64,000 bases of DNA from Candidatus Enterococcus myersii (GTDB taxonomy: Bacteria > Bacillota > Bacilli > Lactobacillales > Enterococcaceae): NCBI RefSeq assembly GCF_017316025.1, contig NZ_JAFLVT010000006.1:124001-188000 (forward strand), read 5' to 3'. The notes under the pieces are model-generated. The model saw only the letters and a list, made by a program, of their open reading frames with translations, had not been told where the DNA came from and made no database searches. A program made the translations under genes and the position numbers. Each line of letters opens with the position of its first letter. Within the stretch, counting starts at the first letter, position 1. This document shows, one piece after another, positions 34,712 to 43,355 of the stretch.

Positions 34712-35611
34712 ATGGCAAAATTAATCGAGTGTATTCCAAATTTTAGTGAAGGGAGAAACCAAACTATAATTGAGGGCTTAGTTAAGATCGCTAAAAATGT
34801 AAAAGGGGTTACGTTATTGGATTATTCTTCTGACTCTTCTCATAACCGAAGCGTCTTTACTTTAGTTGGCGATGAAGACGGGATTCAAGAAGTTGCTTTT
34901 CAATTGGTAAAATATGCCAGTGAAAATATTGATATGACAAAACACCATGGCGAACATCCACGGATGGGAGCAACTGATGTTGTACCTTTTGTCCCAATTA
35001 AAGATGTCACTATGGCTGAATGTATTGCTATTTCAAAAAATGTTGCCAAACGAATTAATGATGAATTGCAAATTCCTATTTTCTTGTATGAAGATTCTGC
35101 GACAACTCCAGAACGAAAAAATTTGGCTAAGGTTCGTAAAGGACAATTTGAAAAGATGCCAGAAAAATTATTAGAAGAGCAGTGGGCACCTGATTTTGGA
35201 GAACGTAAAATCCATCCTACTGCTGGAGTTACTGCCGTAGGGGCAAGAATGCCGCTGGTTGCCTTTAACGTTAACCTAGACACCGATAATATTGAAATTG
35301 CCAATAAGATTGCAAAAATTGTGCGCGGTTCTTCTGGTGGTTGGAAATATTGTAAAGGAATCGGAGTTATGCTGGAAGGACGCAATATTGCGCAAGTTTC
35401 TATGAATATGGTGAACTTTGAAGGAACACCGTTATACCGTGCTTTTGAAACGATTCGGTTTGAGGCCAAACGTTACGGCGTTTCGATTATCGGAAGTGAA
35501 GTTATTGGTTTGACACCAGCAAAAGCGTTGATTGACTGTGCGGAGTACTATTTGCAAATTGAAGAATTTGATTATGACAAACAAGTTTTAGAGAACCATT
35601 TGTTGAATTAG
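34712..35611 (+). CDS. ftcD: Glutamate formimidoyltransferase
   Basis: Moves the formimino group of N-formimino-L-glutamate to tetrahydrofolate, releasing glutamate (EC 2.1.2.5). The 299-residue stand-alone transferase corresponds to the N-terminal half of the mammalian bifunctional enzyme. The N-terminus reads MAKLIECIPNFSEGRN, and the catalytic-region segment HHGEHPRMGATDVVPFVP is intact. AAGGAG precedes ATG 34712. It begins a long rightward unit, followed 10 bp later by the cyclodeaminase. Confidence 0.97.
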   Translation: MAKLIECIPNFSEGRNQTIIEGLVKIAKNVKGVTLLDYSSDSSHNRSVFTLVGDEDGIQEVAFQLVKYASENIDMTKHHGEHPRMGATDVVPFVPIKDVTMAECIAISKNVAKRINDELQIPIFLYEDSATTPERKNLAKVRKGQFEKMPEKLLEEQWAPDFGERKIHPTAGVTAVGARMPLVAFNVNLDTDNIEIANKIAKIVRGSSGGWKYCKGIGVMLEGRNIAQVSMNMVNFEGTPLYRAFETIRFEAKRYGVSIIGSEVIGLTPAKALIDCAEYYLQIEEFDYDKQVLENHLLN

Positions 35612-35621
35612 GAGGATTATT

Positions 35622-36248
35622 ATGAAACTCGTTGATATGCAGTTAAAAGAATTTGTTAACGTCCTTGGTTCTGATGCACCAGCTCCCGGAGGTGGCTCTG
35701 CTTCTGCTTTAGCGGCTGCCCAAGGAATTTCACTAACAAAAATGGTGGCAGAACTGACGATTGGTAAGAAGAAATATGCTGATTTTGAAACTGAAATGAA
35801 AAATTTACAACAAAAAGCAGCTGATTTGCAAGCGGAATTACTCGTCGCTATTGATGAAGATACTGCGGCCTTCAATCAAGTTTCAGCCGTTTTTGAAATG
35901 CCAAAAAGTAGTGAAGAAGAAAAAAAAGAGCGCCGCAGAGCACTCCAAAAAGCCTTGCAAGGAGCCGCAGTTACACCGTTTAATCTGATGGAAAAAATTG
36001 TTACAGCCTTAGAACTTACACAAGGAGCTATTGGTAAATCCAATAGCAATGCTGCAAGTGATCTAGGCGTTGCTGCGCTAAATTTGAAAGCAGCACTCCA
36101 AGGGGCTTGGTTAAATGTTTTGATTAATCTTTCAAGCATTGAAGATGATGCTTTTGTCTTAAAATACCGAAAAAATGGGGAAAAACTAGTAAAACAAGGA
36201 AATAAAATCGCTGATGACATTTATCAAAAAATTATTGAAATCATTTAA
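35622..36248 (+). CDS. fchA: Formimidoyltetrahydrofolate cyclodeaminase
   Basis: Converts 5-formimino-THF to 5,10-methenyl-THF and ammonia (EC 4.3.1.4). The 208-residue all-helical protein has the family segment APAPGGGSASALAAAQG near the N-terminus and a conserved DEDTAAFN region. AGGAGG precedes ATG 35622. It lies between ftcD and fhs, the order expected for a pathway that hands the C1 unit to folate. A FolD cyclohydrolase, needed to make 10-formyl-THF, is not in this window. Confidence 0.95.
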   Translation: MKLVDMQLKEFVNVLGSDAPAPGGGSASALAAAQGISLTKMVAELTIGKKKYADFETEMKNLQQKAADLQAELLVAIDEDTAAFNQVSAVFEMPKSSEEEKKERRRALQKALQGAAVTPFNLMEKIVTALELTQGAIGKSNSNAASDLGVAALNLKAALQGAWLNVLINLSSIEDDAFVLKYRKNGEKLVKQGNKIADDIYQKIIEII

Positions 36249-36285
36249 CGGTTTAAATTTTGTTTGAAGAAAGGAAGTTTGCTAC

Positions 36286-37953
36286 ATGGTCTTATCAGAT
36301 ATCGAGATTGCAAATTCAGTCACAATGAAACCAATCGAAGAGATTGCAGAATCTATTGGAATTAACAAAGAAGATTTATCTTTGTATGGCAAATATAAAG
36401 CCAAAATTAATAATATTAAAGATTTAGACGGTAAAGATAACGGGAAATTGATTTTGGTCACGGCTATTACACCAACACCGGCTGGAGAAGGTAAAACTAC
36501 GACGTCAGTTGGCTTAGTAGATGCCCTCACAGCAATTGGGAAAAAAGCTGTCATTGCGCTACGTGAGCCTTCATTAGGGCCAGTTTTTGGCGTAAAAGGT
36601 GGTGCAGCTGGTGGTGGCTATGCACAAGTTGTCCCAATGGAGGATATTAACTTACATTTTACAGGAGATTTTCATGCTATTGGTGCGGCAAATAATTTAT
36701 TAGCGGCGTTATTAGATAATCATATTCATCAAGGCAATGTCTTGCAGATTGATTCTCGTAAGATTACGTGGAAACGAGTTGTCGATATGAATGACAGGCA
36801 ATTACGGCACATCGTTAATGGTCTGCAAGGACGTGTCAACGGTGTTCCACGGGAAGATGGTTATGATATTACAGTGGCTTCTGAAATTATGGCAATTTTA
36901 TGCTTAGCCAATGATATAACTGATTTGAAAAATAAACTACGCAATATTATTGTTGCTTATAATTTTGAAGGTGAGCCGATTACAGCCGGAGATTTAAAAG
37001 CAGAGGGCGCATTGACCGCATTATTAAAAGATGCGATTCAACCGAATATTGTTCAAACTTTGGAACACGCACCAGCTTTCATCCATGGCGGCCCCTTTGC
37101 CAATATCGCTCATGGCTGTAATAGCGTATTGGCGACAAAATTAGCACTAAAATATGCTGATTACGCTGTAACAGAAGCGGGTTTTGGAGCTGATCTTGGA
37201 GCAGAAAAATTCATTGACATTAAATGTCGCTTGGCCAACTTAAAGCCAGATGCAGTCGTATTGGTAGCCACAATTCGTGCTTTGAAAATGCACGGCGGCG
37301 TTAAAAAAAGTGAATTGGGAACAGAAAATGTCGCGGCGGTTATTGCAGGTATCCCGAATTTGGCTAAGCATTTAGAAAATATTACAGAAGTTTATGGCAT
37401 GCCAACAGTTGTAGCAATTAATAAATTTCCAACAGATACATTAGAAGAAGTCGCGGCGGTTGAAGAAGCATGTGAAAAATTGGGTGTTGCAGTCGTTTTA
37501 TCTGATGTATGGGGCAAAGGGAGTGCTGGTGGTAAGGCGTTGGCTGAAAAAGTTGTTGCTTTGGCCGAAGAACCCAACAACTTTAGCTATGTTTATGATT
37601 TAGACGATTCAATTGAAGAAAAATTAAATAAAATTGTTCAGAAAGTTTATGGTGGTAAGAAGGTAGACTTAACACCAAGCGCAAAAAAAGAACTAAAAGA
37701 GTTAGAACGTCTTGGTTTTGGGAATTATCCCATTTGTATGGCAAAGACACAGTACTCATTTTCTGATGATGCAACGTTGTTGGGGGCGCCAACAGACTTT
37801 ACAGTAACAATCCGAAATTTAAAAGTATCTGCCGGCGCGGGTTTCATCGTCGCGCTTACGGGTGCGGTTATGACAATGCCAGGGTTACCAAAATCTCCTG
37901 CGGCTGAACGAATTGATGTTGATGAAAAAGGAAATATTACCGGTCTATTTTAA
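36286..37953 (+). CDS. fhs: Formate-tetrahydrofolate ligase
   Basis: Interconverts formate + THF + ATP and 10-formyl-THF + ADP + phosphate (EC 6.3.4.3). The 555-residue length is standard. The P-loop [16 protein letters not shown] is at about residue 65, and the family segments [10 protein letters not shown] and [14 protein letters not shown] are present. Directly after ftcD and fchA, it most likely runs in reverse, yielding ATP and formate from the C1 unit of histidine. The formate channel gene at 25071 would provide the exit. Confidence 0.97.
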   Translation: MVLSDIEIANSVTMKPIEEIAESIGINKEDLSLYGKYKAKINNIKDLDGKDNGKLILVTAITPTPAGEGKTTTSVGLVDALTAIGKKAVIALREPSLGPVFGVKGGAAGGGYAQVVPMEDINLHFTGDFHAIGAANNLLAALLDNHIHQGNVLQIDSRKITWKRVVDMNDRQLRHIVNGLQGRVNGVPREDGYDITVASEIMAILCLANDITDLKNKLRNIIVAYNFEGEPITAGDLKAEGALTALLKDAIQPNIVQTLEHAPAFIHGGPFANIAHGCNSVLATKLALKYADYAVTEAGFGADLGAEKFIDIKCRLANLKPDAVVLVATIRALKMHGGVKKSELGTENVAAVIAGIPNLAKHLENITEVYGMPTVVAINKFPTDTLEEVAAVEEACEKLGVAVVLSDVWGKGSAGGKALAEKVVALAEEPNNFSYVYDLDDSIEEKLNKIVQKVYGGKKVDLTPSAKKELKELERLGFGNYPICMAKTQYSFSDDATLLGAPTDFTVTIRNLKVSAGAGFIVALTGAVMTMPGLPKSPAAERIDVDEKGNITGLF

Positions 37954-37964
37954 TGGATTAAAAA

Positions 37965-37995
37965 GATATAGGGAGATAAAAAATCTCCCTATATC
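37965..37995 (+). terminator. Hairpin after fhs
   Basis: A perfect 13-bp stem, GATATAGGGAGAT/ATCTCCCTATATC, with a 5-nt A-rich loop. The T-run after it is weak, so partial termination between fhs and the permease gene is likely. Confidence 0.7.
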
Positions 37996-38033
37996 AAATT
38001 CTCTTTTAGAAAGTAGTTCAATTTCCAAAATAT

Positions 38034-38047
38034 TGAAAGCGCTTTTA
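38034..38047 (+). promoter_or_regulatory. cre-like site upstream of the permease-hutH unit
   Basis: TGAAAGCGCTTTTA has a strong palindromic core (AAAGCGCTTT) and one mismatch to TGNAANCGNWWNCA. It lies 27 bp before the permease start. Confidence 0.6.
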
Positions 38048-38073
38048 AAAATACAAAATAAGAGGTGAATATT

Positions 38074-39441
38074 ATGCAAAAAGATGTGGAAATCCCAGAG
38101 GTATCAGATGTCAAAGACATTGATTCAGCAGAACTGGCAGAAAACGAGAACGCCAAATTTAGTTTGGGAGGCGCAACCTTATACGGCATTAATGCTGTTA
38201 TTGGTTCAGGAATTTTCCTATTACCCCGAACGATCTATCAAGATTTAGGCCCGGCTTCTTTAGTGGCCATGCTGTTAGATGCTGTTTTAGTTTTGATGTT
38301 AGCGGTTTGCTTTGCCGAAGTTGCTGGTTATTTTAATAAAAACGGCGGCGCCTTTCAGTATTCAAAAACCGCCTTTGGTGATTTTATCGGGTTTAACGTA
38401 GGAGTTTTAGGTTGGTTTGTTACAATTATCGCTTGGGCTGCCATGGCAGCGGGTTTTGCTAAGTTATTGATTCAAACTTTTCCTGCTTTAGAGGGGAAAA
38501 ATACACTAATTAGTATTTGTTTGGTTATTTTCTTATCCGTTATTAACAGCATGGGTATTAAAACTTCAAAAATTTTTACAATTGTAATTACCATCGCAAA
38601 ATTGATTCCGATTATTGCCTTTACACTGATTGCAATTTTCTTTATTAAAAGCGGTATTAATGGGGGCAACTTTACACCATTTTTACAACTAAACCCAGAC
38701 TTAACGTTATCAAAAGCGATGGCTTCAACATCACTTACAGTCTTTTATGCTTTTATCGGGTTTGAAGCCTTACCAGTCGTTGCTGGTGAAATGCGAAATG
38801 CTAAAAAGAATGTACCCAAAGCTATTATTGGTTCCATTAGTATCGTGTCACTACTTTATTTCATGATTATCGCTGGCACCATTGCCATGCTTGGAACAGG
38901 TATTTTACAAAGTAATGCACCCGTTCAAGATGCCTTTGTTAAAATGATTGGTCCTGCGGGTAAGTGGATCATCTCTATTGGAGCTTTAATTTTCATAGCA
39001 GGGTTAAATATGGGGGATTCGTTGATGATACCTCGTTATGGTGCTTCCATTGCAGATGAAGGTCTTTTACCAAAAGTTATTGCGAAAAAAAATAAAAAGA
39101 ATGCGCCGATTATTGCCATTATCTTTTCTGGATTGTTAACAATTGCCTTTTTATTGAGTGGATCTTTTGAACAGCTAGCAGAATTATCAGTTGTTTTTCG
39201 ATTCTTCCAATACATTCCCACTGCATTGGCAGTTATTTGGTTAAGAAAAAAAGATATGGAAAATGTCCCAGCCTTCAAGTTACCATTTGGCCCAGTCATA
39301 CCAATTATTTCGATTATTGTTAGTATTTGGATGGTAGCAGCTGCAAATCCAATCAACTTGGTTGCCGGTGTTATCGGTGTAATTGTGGCAAGTATTTTAT
39401 ATGTCATTTTGAACAAAAATAAAATGAAACAAGCGAATTAA
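38074..39441 (+). CDS. APC family amino acid permease, probable histidine importer
   Basis: A 455-residue permease with 12 predicted helices after a 35-residue acidic cytoplasmic tail. The helix-1 motif GINAVIGSGIFLLPR is the unwound substrate-binding segment of APC transporters. AAGAGGTG precedes ATG 38074. It lies directly before hutH in the same unit, so histidine is the natural cargo. Exchange with a product such as glutamate is possible but not readable from sequence. Confidence 0.85.
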   Translation: MQKDVEIPEVSDVKDIDSAELAENENAKFSLGGATLYGINAVIGSGIFLLPRTIYQDLGPASLVAMLLDAVLVLMLAVCFAEVAGYFNKNGGAFQYSKTAFGDFIGFNVGVLGWFVTIIAWAAMAAGFAKLLIQTFPALEGKNTLISICLVIFLSVINSMGIKTSKIFTIVITIAKLIPIIAFTLIAIFFIKSGINGGNFTPFLQLNPDLTLSKAMASTSLTVFYAFIGFEALPVVAGEMRNAKKNVPKAIIGSISIVSLLYFMIIAGTIAMLGTGILQSNAPVQDAFVKMIGPAGKWIISIGALIFIAGLNMGDSLMIPRYGASIADEGLLPKVIAKKNKKNAPIIAIIFSGLLTIAFLLSGSFEQLAELSVVFRFFQYIPTALAVIWLRKKDMENVPAFKLPFGPVIPIISIIVSIWMVAAANPINLVAGVIGVIVASILYVILNKNKMKQAN

Positions 39442-39498
39442 GTTTGTCTCTTATAAGCTGTATTGCGAATGAGAGAGATTAAAAAGTGAGGGAAAATT

Positions 39499-41082
39499 AT
39501 GAAAACCTTAGTTAAAGATCAAAAACAAGATTTTGATAGATCAGCTGTAATTATTTTGGATGGAGCTAGTTTAACCTTAGAAGATGTTGTAGCAGTAGCA
39601 CGTCACCACGTGCGTTGTGAAATCGCAGAAAGTGCCAAAGAAGCGGTTATTGCATCCCGTAAAATCGTTGACAAAATAGTAGAAGAAAGACGAGTTGTCT
39701 ATGGGGTCAATACAGGCTTTGGGTCATTATGTAATGTCAGCATCTCTAAAGAAGATACGGTGCAGCTACAAGAAAATTTGATTCGGACTCACTCTTCTGG
39801 TTATGGTGAACCATTTTCTGAAGATATTGTACGCGCCATCATGTTAATTCGGGTTAACTCCTTAATCAAAGGTTATTCTGGCATTCGTTTAAGTACAGTT
39901 GAAAGTCTGCTAGCTATGTTAAATGCCGGAGTACATCCGCACATCCCAGAAAAAGGTTCATTGGGAGCTTCTGGCGATTTGGCACCATTGGCTCATATGG
40001 TTTTACCATTATTAGGTCTGGGAAAAGCATACTACGAAGGAGTTTTATACCCTGGTAAAGAAGCAATGGAAAAAGCAGGGTTACAAATTATTCAACTAAG
40101 TGCTAAAGAAGGACTAGCGTTTATTAACGGTACGACCGTGTTGAATGCAGTCGGTGCTTTAGCAACTTATGATGCTATTGAATTATTGAAACTCTCAGAT
40201 ATTGCCGGCGCACTTTCTTTAGAGGTTCATGATGGGATTTCTAGTCCATTTGAAGAAGATTTGCATACAATTCGTCCTCAAAGCGGACAACTAGCGACGG
40301 CCCGTAATATTCGCCGTTTGATTGAAGATAGTCAATATATCACAGAGGCAACACCAGATCATGTGCAAGATCCATATACTTTGCGTTGCATGCCACAAAT
40401 TCACGGTGCTAGTAAAGACTCGATTGCCTATGTGAAAGAAAAAGTAGAAATTGAAATTAATTCTGTGACCGACAATCCAATTATTACGCGTAGTGGTGAA
40501 GTAATTTCAGGTGGGAATTTCCATGGGGAGCCACTAGCACAACCATTTGATTTCTTAGGAATTGCAGCAGCTGAAATTGGAAATGTTTCAGAAAGACGGG
40601 TTGAGCGGCTAGTCAATCGACAGTTAAGTAAATTACCATCTTTTCTAGTAAAATATCCAGGTTTAAATTCTGGCTTTATGATTACACAATATGCATGTGC
40701 TTCATTAGTTTCTGAAAATAAAATATTGGCGCATCCGGCAAGTGTAGACTCAATTCCATCTTGTGAAAATCAAGAAGACTTTGTCAGCATGGGGACAACA
40801 GCTGCACGAACAGCATTAGAAATAGTGAAAAACTCACGTCGTGTGGTAGCGACTGAGATTATGGCAGCTTGCCAAGCGTTGGATATTAAAGGTTATCAGC
40901 ATGGATTGGGTAAAGGAACCCAAGTAGCCTATGATGCTTTTAGACGTAATGTATCTTTTATCGAACATGATAAAGATATTGAAATGTATGATGAATTGAA
41001 TAAAGCAACAACCGTTTTAGAGGCTGGAGATTTCTTAAAAGAAGTTGAAAAAAATGTTGTATTAGATTTGCAGTTTGATTAA
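39499..41082 (+). CDS. hutH: Histidine ammonia-lyase
   Basis: First step of the pathway: removes ammonia from L-histidine to give trans-urocanate (EC 4.3.1.3). A 527-residue homotetrameric-type enzyme. The Ala-Ser-Gly triad that forms the MIO electrophile is at residues 157-159 in GSLGASGDLAPLAH. VYGVNTGFGSL near residue 72 and the VTDNPII segment are also typical. An extra 20 residues precede the usual N-terminus. It follows the permease by 57 bp, with a ribosome site AGTGAGG. Confidence 0.97.
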   Translation: MKTLVKDQKQDFDRSAVIILDGASLTLEDVVAVARHHVRCEIAESAKEAVIASRKIVDKIVEERRVVYGVNTGFGSLCNVSISKEDTVQLQENLIRTHSSGYGEPFSEDIVRAIMLIRVNSLIKGYSGIRLSTVESLLAMLNAGVHPHIPEKGSLGASGDLAPLAHMVLPLLGLGKAYYEGVLYPGKEAMEKAGLQIIQLSAKEGLAFINGTTVLNAVGALATYDAIELLKLSDIAGALSLEVHDGISSPFEEDLHTIRPQSGQLATARNIRRLIEDSQYITEATPDHVQDPYTLRCMPQIHGASKDSIAYVKEKVEIEINSVTDNPIITRSGEVISGGNFHGEPLAQPFDFLGIAAAEIGNVSERRVERLVNRQLSKLPSFLVKYPGLNSGFMITQYACASLVSENKILAHPASVDSIPSCENQEDFVSMGTTAARTALEIVKNSRRVVATEIMAACQALDIKGYQHGLGKGTQVAYDAFRRNVSFIEHDKDIEMYDELNKATTVLEAGDFLKEVEKNVVLDLQFD

Positions 41083-41162
41083 GTCAGTTTTTCTAAATTG
41101 ATTTGCAATATTGCATCAGTGATAAGATCGTTCACCTCATAAAAAAGGATGTTAAGTAAGTC

Positions 41163-42038
41163 ATGACACATTTCAAAAGAAAAGAAGTCTGGCAAGAAAT
41201 GGTGACAAAATTAACAGTTATCCTTATTTATGCCTTCTTATATTCCTTGGCGCTAAATATTTTTTGGCAGCCAGGGAATATTTATGCAGGCGGGCTAACT
41301 GGGATTGCTCAAATTCTAGCAACTATATTTTCGAGCCGTCACATTGCTTTGCCTATTTCTATTATCTACTATTTATTGAATGTCCCCATGTTTATTCTTG
41401 CTTGGTTTAAAATCAATCGAAAATTTGTGTTGTATACGATTATTTGTGTAACGGTGGCTTCCTTTGCAATTCACATTGTTCCAAGCACGACATTGACAAC
41501 AGATCCTATTATTTGTGCAATATTTGGTGGCGCTATTAATGGTTTTTCATTAGGGTTGGCTTTAAAATATGGGCTTTCAACGGGTGGTATGGATGCACTT
41601 ATTATTACCATTCGGCAAATAACCGGTCGCAGCATTGGTGTTATTTCTATTATTATAAATGGCATTATCGTCTTAATTGCTGGCTACTTATTTGGCTGGC
41701 CGTATGCTTTTTATAGTGTACTATCAATTTTTGTAAGCGGGAAAGTGACAGATTTAGTTTATGTGAAGCATAAAAAAGTCCAAGTGACAATTATCACGCA
41801 AAAACCAAATGAAGTAATTCCAGCCTTGCAAAAGAAACTCAGCCGTGGGATTACCATCATCCCTCATGCATTAGGCGCCTATAATCAAGAAACACAAACA
41901 ATTTTGATTTTAGTTATTACGACTTATGAAATGGAAATTTTGGATCAGATTATGAAAGAAGTAGATAACCGGGCATTTGTCAGTGTAGCCCAAGATATTA
42001 AAATTCTTAGTCAGTTTGAAGAATTGGACATTGTGTAA
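41163..42038 (+). CDS. YitT family membrane protein (DUF161 + DUF2179)
   Basis: A 291-residue protein with five or six N-terminal membrane helices (YAFLYSLALNIFWQPGNIYAGG is characteristic) and a C-terminal soluble DUF2179 domain (ITTYEMEILDQIMKEVDNRAF). The family's function is unknown. Its position between hutH and hutD, in what looks like one transcript, suggests a link to histidine use, for example transport of a pathway compound. That is inference. The ribosome site AAAGGATG is somewhat distant from ATG 41163. Confidence 0.8.
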   Translation: MTHFKRKEVWQEMVTKLTVILIYAFLYSLALNIFWQPGNIYAGGLTGIAQILATIFSSRHIALPISIIYYLLNVPMFILAWFKINRKFVLYTIICVTVASFAIHIVPSTTLTTDPIICAIFGGAINGFSLGLALKYGLSTGGMDALIITIRQITGRSIGVISIIINGIIVLIAGYLFGWPYAFYSVLSIFVSGKVTDLVYVKHKKVQVTIITQKPNEVIPALQKKLSRGITIIPHALGAYNQETQTILILVITTYEMEILDQIMKEVDNRAFVSVAQDIKILSQFEELDIV

Positions 42039-42059
42039 GCTGTTGGAGGTAGTTTCAAA

Positions 42060-42656
42060 GTGTTAGAAAAGAAGTTAAAAAAAGATTATTTTACGACGAA
42101 ATGGGCAGGGGGCGTTACTACCGAAATTTTAATTGCGCCGGCAGCAAGTAGCTTGGCACAACGAGATTTTGATTATCGTATTTCAACAGCGACTGTTACG
42201 GACTCTCCATCTAATTTTTCAAATTTTACCGGGTATGAACGAATTATTCTGTCTTTAGACAAACCTATTTCGTTGCAGCAAAAAAATAACGTTATAGAAC
42301 TTGCACCTTTTGTACCTTATCGCTTTGACGGAGGTGTCGCGATGAAGAGTCTAGGTAAATGCCAAGATTTTAATGTGATTTTTAAGAAGAATAATCATGT
42401 TTGGGTAACGCTATTGCAAAATGGTGCAGCGCAGGATTTGATTATCGAGGGAGAAAATATTTTATCTGCTCTCCAAGATATTAAGGTGAGACTGATTGCT
42501 CGGAGCAAAAAGCAAGAAATTTTATTACAAAAAGGTGAAACACTTCTTATCAGGCAAGAACAGTTTGAGCAGATACAAATAATAGCGCAAAAAAAGTCTT
42601 TAATGGTAGAAAAGACGGCTATTTTGACGCAGATAAAAAAGAAAAAAACAGAGTAG
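42060..42656 (+). CDS. hutD: HutD family protein
   Basis: A 198-residue cupin-like protein of the HutD/Ves family; WAGGVTTEILIAPA, DFDYRISTATV and the GYERIILSLD strand are recognisable. HutD is found in hut operons across bacteria and has been proposed to limit hut flux, but its biochemical role is unsettled. It starts with GTG 42060 behind GGAGG. The tetrahydrofolate riboswitch begins right at its 3' end. Confidence 0.85.
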   Translation: MLEKKLKKDYFTTKWAGGVTTEILIAPAASSLAQRDFDYRISTATVTDSPSNFSNFTGYERIILSLDKPISLQQKNNVIELAPFVPYRFDGGVAMKSLGKCQDFNVIFKKNNHVWVTLLQNGAAQDLIIEGENILSALQDIKVRLIARSKKQEILLQKGETLLIRQEQFEQIQIIAQKKSLMVEKTAILTQIKKKKTE

Positions 42657-42770
42657 GAGATAGAGCGTTAAGTGTCAAAAGGATGGGATGTTGCCTTTTG
42701 GACGAAGAAGCGTATTCACGATTCTATCTTCGCATTCGCTGCATGAATAAATTATGTAGCAGCTCTATTT
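42651..42770 (+). ncRNA. Tetrahydrofolate (THF) riboswitch
   Basis: The conserved core of the folT-motif RNA is visible: GCGTTAAGTGT, then GGATGGGATGTTGCC, then GACGAAG, with CAAAAGG/CCTTTTG as the internal stem. AGATAGA (42658-42664) can pair with TCTATCT (42723-42729) to close the aptamer. Alternatively TAGAGC (42661-42666) can pair with GCTCTA (42762-42767), which ends four bases before the AAGGAG ribosome site of folT. Such mutually exclusive helices suggest translational control of folate uptake by THF. Confidence 0.85.
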
Positions 42771-42787
42771 AAGGAGATGCACGGAAA

Positions 42788-43312
42788 ATGATAAAGAAGA
42801 AAATAGATGCACATTTTATTGCAACAATGGGGTTATTAATTGGTCTAATGGTAGTATTGTCGCAAATACTCGGTTTTGAAACACAACTGTTAAAAATTAC
42901 CTTTGATTTTATTCCTGAAGTTGTCATGGCAAGTTTATTTGGTCCTTTTTGGACAGCTGTAGGTGCTTCAATTGCAGATATTATTGGTAATACGATACTA
43001 GGAAAGGCCCCTTTTTTTATTGGTTTTACCTTGAATTCTTTTATTGCGGGTTTAATATATGGTTACTTTTTTTATAAAAAGCCCATTACAGTTAAAAATG
43101 CTTTTTTATGTGTGTTGTGCAATACATTATTAATTAGCTTGTGCTTAACACCGATTTGGTTATCTATGATGTATGGTATACCTTTAACGGATGCTAAACT
43201 TTGGGGGATACGTTTGCTTAAAGCGGTTATTATGCTACCTGTCCAAACGGGATTAATTGTATTTTTTGGAAATGCACTTCCTTTTAAACGTTTCGCAAAA
43301 AGTATGGTATAA
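42788..43312 (+). CDS. folT: Folate-specific ECF transporter S component
   Basis: A 174-residue, six-helix membrane protein that binds folate and works with the shared energy-coupling module (EcfA, EcfA', EcfT; not in this window). The S-component features FDFIPEVVMASLFGPFWTAV and a conserved GFTLNSFIAGLIYG segment are present. It lies behind a THF riboswitch, which strongly supports the folate assignment, and directly before folC. AAGGAG at 42771-42776 is the ribosome site controlled by the riboswitch. Confidence 0.93.
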   Translation: MIKKKIDAHFIATMGLLIGLMVVLSQILGFETQLLKITFDFIPEVVMASLFGPFWTAVGASIADIIGNTILGKAPFFIGFTLNSFIAGLIYGYFFYKKPITVKNAFLCVLCNTLLISLCLTPIWLSMMYGIPLTDAKLWGIRLLKAVIMLPVQTGLIVFFGNALPFKRFAKSMV

Positions 43313-43355
43313 GCGCAATTTTAAGGTTGTTTATCAGATGTGGAGATGATTTTTA

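Noticed and set aside
34900-35469. 189-codon minus-strand frame opposite ftcD
   Set aside because: Shadow of a strongly conserved gene, with no ribosome site or recognisable product.
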